NCBI GenBank assembly: GCA_025980475.1
Contig: JAICXL010000015.1
Span: forward strand, 1-39,988
Source: Nocardioidaceae bacterium
Lineage (GTDB): Bacteria > Actinomycetota > Actinomycetes > Propionibacteriales > Nocardioidaceae
DNA length: 39,988 nucleotides
Reading direction: 5' to 3'
In this document: in pieces, positions 38,167-39,988 of the stretch
How positions within the stretch are numbered: position 1 is the first letter of the stretch
Layout of the letters: each line of letters starts with the position of its first letter
The notes under the pieces: model-generated
Told to the model about the DNA's origin: nothing
Seen by the model: the letters and a program-made list of their open reading frames with translations, nothing else
Databases searched by the model: none
Translations under genes and position numbers: made by a program

Positions 38167-39988
38167 GTGACCGACGCCGACAGGGACCTGCTGGCTCCGC
38201 TGATCCCGGGCGGTGACGCCGTCGAGCAGCTGCTGCGGAAGGCTCAGTTCTTCGTTCCCGGCACCCCCAGCCCGGACTACCGCGAGGTACATCGCGAGGG
38301 CGGTCGGCAGGCCGAGGAGTTCTGGCACGAGCGCTGGCGTCACGACAAGGTGGTCCGCTCGACGCACGGCGTCAACTGCACCGGCTCCTGCTCGTGGAAG
38401 GTCTACGTCAAGGACGGGATCATCACCTGGGAGACCCAGCAGACCGACTACCCGTCGGTCGGCCCGGACTCGCCCGAGTACGAGCCCCGGGGCTGCCCGC
38501 GGGGCGCGTCGTTCTCCTGGTACACCTACTCGCCGTCGCGGGTGCGCTACCCCTACGTCCGGGCGCCGCTGCTGGAGATGTGGCGCGAGGCCCGGCAGCG
38601 CGGCGACGACCCGGTCGACGCCTGGGTCTCGATCAGCCGCGACCCCGAGCGTGCCGCCCGCTACAAGTCGACGCGGGGGAAGGGCGGCTTCGTCCGGGCG
38701 AGCTGGCCCGAGGTCACCGAGCTGATCGCCGCCGCGCACGTGGCGACGGTCCGCGACTTCGGGCCCGACCGGGTGGTCGGGTTCTCGCCGATCCCGGCGA
38801 TGTCGCAGGTCTCCTACTCCGCCGGCACCCGCTTCCTGTCGATGATCGGCGGCACCATCCTGTCGTTCTACGACTGGTACGCCGACCTCCCGCCGGCCTC
38901 CCCGCAGGTCTTCGGCGACCAGACCGACGTGCCGGAGTCCGGTGACTGGTGGAACTCCTCCTACCTGATGCTGTGGGGCACGAACCTGCCGATCACCCGG
39001 ACCCCGGATGCGCACTTCATGACCGAGGCGCGCTACAAGGGCCAGAAGGTGGTCGTGGTCAGCCCGGACTTCTCCGACCACACGAAGTTCGCCGACGACT
39101 GGCTGCCCTGCGCCCCGGGCACGGACGGTGCGCTGGCGATGGCGATGGGCCACGTGGTGCTGACCGAGTTCTTCCGAGACCGGAAGGTGCCCTACTTCAC
39201 CGACTACGCCAAGAAGTTCACCGACCTGCCCTTCCTGGTGACCTTGCGGGAGCACGACGGCAGCTACCTGCCCGACCACTTCCTGACCGCTGCCGACCTC
39301 GGTGGCGAGGCAGCCGCCGAGGAAGGGGCGGCGCACAAGACCGTCGTCGTCGACGGCGACGGCAACCCCCATGTCCCCAACGGCTCCCTCGGGTTCCGCT
39401 ACACCGATTCGGGCATGGGGAAGTGGAACCTCGACCTCGGCGAGGTCGACCCGCGGCTCTCCCTCCACGGGATCCACGACGAGGCGGTCACCGTCGACCT
39501 GACCCGCTTCGACATCGGCGCGACCGAGGGCGGCTCCGCGGTGCGTCGCGGCGTCCCGGTCACCCGGATCGGGGGCCAGGTGGTCACCACGGTCTTCGAC
39601 CTGCTGATGGCGCAGTACGCCGTCCGCCGCGAAGGGCTGCCCGGCGAGTGGCCGAAGGGGTACGACGACCCGGAGCCCTACACGCCTGCGTGGCAGGAGC
39701 AGATCACCTCGGTGCCCGCGGCGGCCGCGACCAGGGTGGCGCGCGAGTTCGCCCGCAACGCGGAGCTGTCCCACGGCCGGTCGATGATCGCGATGGGTGC
39801 GGGCACCAACCACTGGTACCACTCCGACCAGATCTACCGGACCTTCTTCACGCTGCTGATGCTCTGCGGCTGCGAGGGCGTCAACGGCGGCGGTTGGGCG
39901 CACGATGTCGGCCAGGAGAAGGTCCGCCCGCTCGCGGGCTGGCAGACCGTCGCATTCGCGCTCGACTGGCAGCGCCCACCGCGCCACA
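38167..39988 (+). CDS. narG: Respiratory nitrate reductase alpha subunit NarG, partial
   Basis: The first 607 residues of an expected ~1200. The FS0 iron-sulfur cluster ligands are His67, Cys71, Cys75 (THGVNCTGSC) and Cys110. The molybdenum ligand is Asp240 in FYDWYADLPPASP, followed by QTDVPESGDWWNSSY and TRTPDAHFMTEARYKG. NarG reduces nitrate at a Mo-bisMGD centre facing the cytoplasm, with narH, narJ and narI expected beyond the edge. GTG 38167 has GAGG six bases upstream. The frame is open back to about 38050 and contains RRWRRS, but no hydrophobic stretch follows, so a Tat signal is not supported. Confidence 0.95.
   Translation, partial: MTDADRDLLAPLIPGGDAVEQLLRKAQFFVPGTPSPDYREVHREGGRQAEEFWHERWRHDKVVRSTHGVNCTGSCSWKVYVKDGIITWETQQTDYPSVGPDSPEYEPRGCPRGASFSWYTYSPSRVRYPYVRAPLLEMWREARQRGDDPVDAWVSISRDPERAARYKSTRGKGGFVRASWPEVTELIAAAHVATVRDFGPDRVVGFSPIPAMSQVSYSAGTRFLSMIGGTILSFYDWYADLPPASPQVFGDQTDVPESGDWWNSSYLMLWGTNLPITRTPDAHFMTEARYKGQKVVVVSPDFSDHTKFADDWLPCAPGTDGALAMAMGHVVLTEFFRDRKVPYFTDYAKKFTDLPFLVTLREHDGSYLPDHFLTAADLGGEAAAEEGAAHKTVVVDGDGNPHVPNGSLGFRYTDSGMGKWNLDLGEVDPRLSLHGIHDEAVTVDLTRFDIGATEGGSAVRRGVPVTRIGGQVVTTVFDLLMAQYAVRREGLPGEWPKGYDDPEPYTPAWQEQITSVPAAAATRVAREFARNAELSHGRSMIAMGAGTNHWYHSDQIYRTFFTLLMLCGCEGVNGGGWAHDVGQEKVRPLAGWQTVAFALDWQRPPRH

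Noticed and set aside
36970-39987. A minus-strand open frame of about 1000 codons opposite the alarmone synthetase and narG genes
   Set aside because: It is antisense to two well-supported genes, has a Val/Gly/Asp/Arg-rich composition typical of GC-rich shadow frames, and shows no domain.

Overview
The window is a GC-rich, densely packed actinobacterial chromosome segment. GTG starts are common, stop and start codons often overlap (ATGA or GTGA), and lipoproteins, a chaplin-like surface protein, an Rpf resuscitation factor and a mycobacterial-type protein O-mannosyltransferase are present. The gene set and the synteny rsmI-tatD-rpfB-rsmA-ispE and pth-rplY-prs-glmU suggest the Propionibacteriales, most likely a Nocardioides-like organism. 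That placement is inference.

Positions 1-11577 hold a respiratory island. On the minus strand, reading leftward, are ctaC-ctaD-ctaE, a small membrane protein, ctaG, a cytochrome c lipoprotein and qcrC (cut by the window edge). Together they encode a caa3-type oxidase plus the dihaem cytochrome of a bc complex. Divergently, on the plus strand, is a System I cytochrome c maturation operon (ccmC, D, E, F, G, H) ending in a cupredoxin-like lipoprotein. It would attach haem to the CXXCH sites encoded next door. ccmA and ccmB are absent here. The oxidase subunit I lacks the usual K-channel lysine.

Positions 11578-17427 (minus strand) are a housekeeping block: tRNA-Gln(UUG), glmU, prs, rplY, pth, cysQ and a LigD-type polymerase. 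The glmU start codon lies one base past the tRNA discriminator base, so tRNA 3' processing would leave a leaderless glmU mRNA.

Positions 17472-24498 are more accessory: a membrane protein, a fatty acid desaturase with a stacked inverted-repeat operator, a TetR regulator, two exported surface proteins (one with three chaplin-like repeats and an LPNTG sortase signal), and a divergent MarR / trans-aconitate methyltransferase / TDT transporter set with a clear operator.

Positions 24495-31171 (minus strand) are rsmI-tatD-rpfB-rsmA-ispE-ABC-F. Three things stand out. rsmA carries an in-frame amber codon. The rpfB leader can fold over its own ribosome binding site. An ~87-bp element made of 32-bp units occurs twice in inverted orientation, once filling the gap between marR and the ABC-F gene and once inside the ABC-F reading frame.

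Positions 31196-39988 hold pmt, an alpha/beta hydrolase, a tiny CXXC protein, a GH15 glycosidase overlapping an SDR gene, a RelA/SpoT-type synthetase and the first half of narG, preceded by an Fnr/Crp-like palindrome. No intergenic gap exceeds 300 bases. No CRISPR array, insertion sequence, prophage or rRNA was seen.
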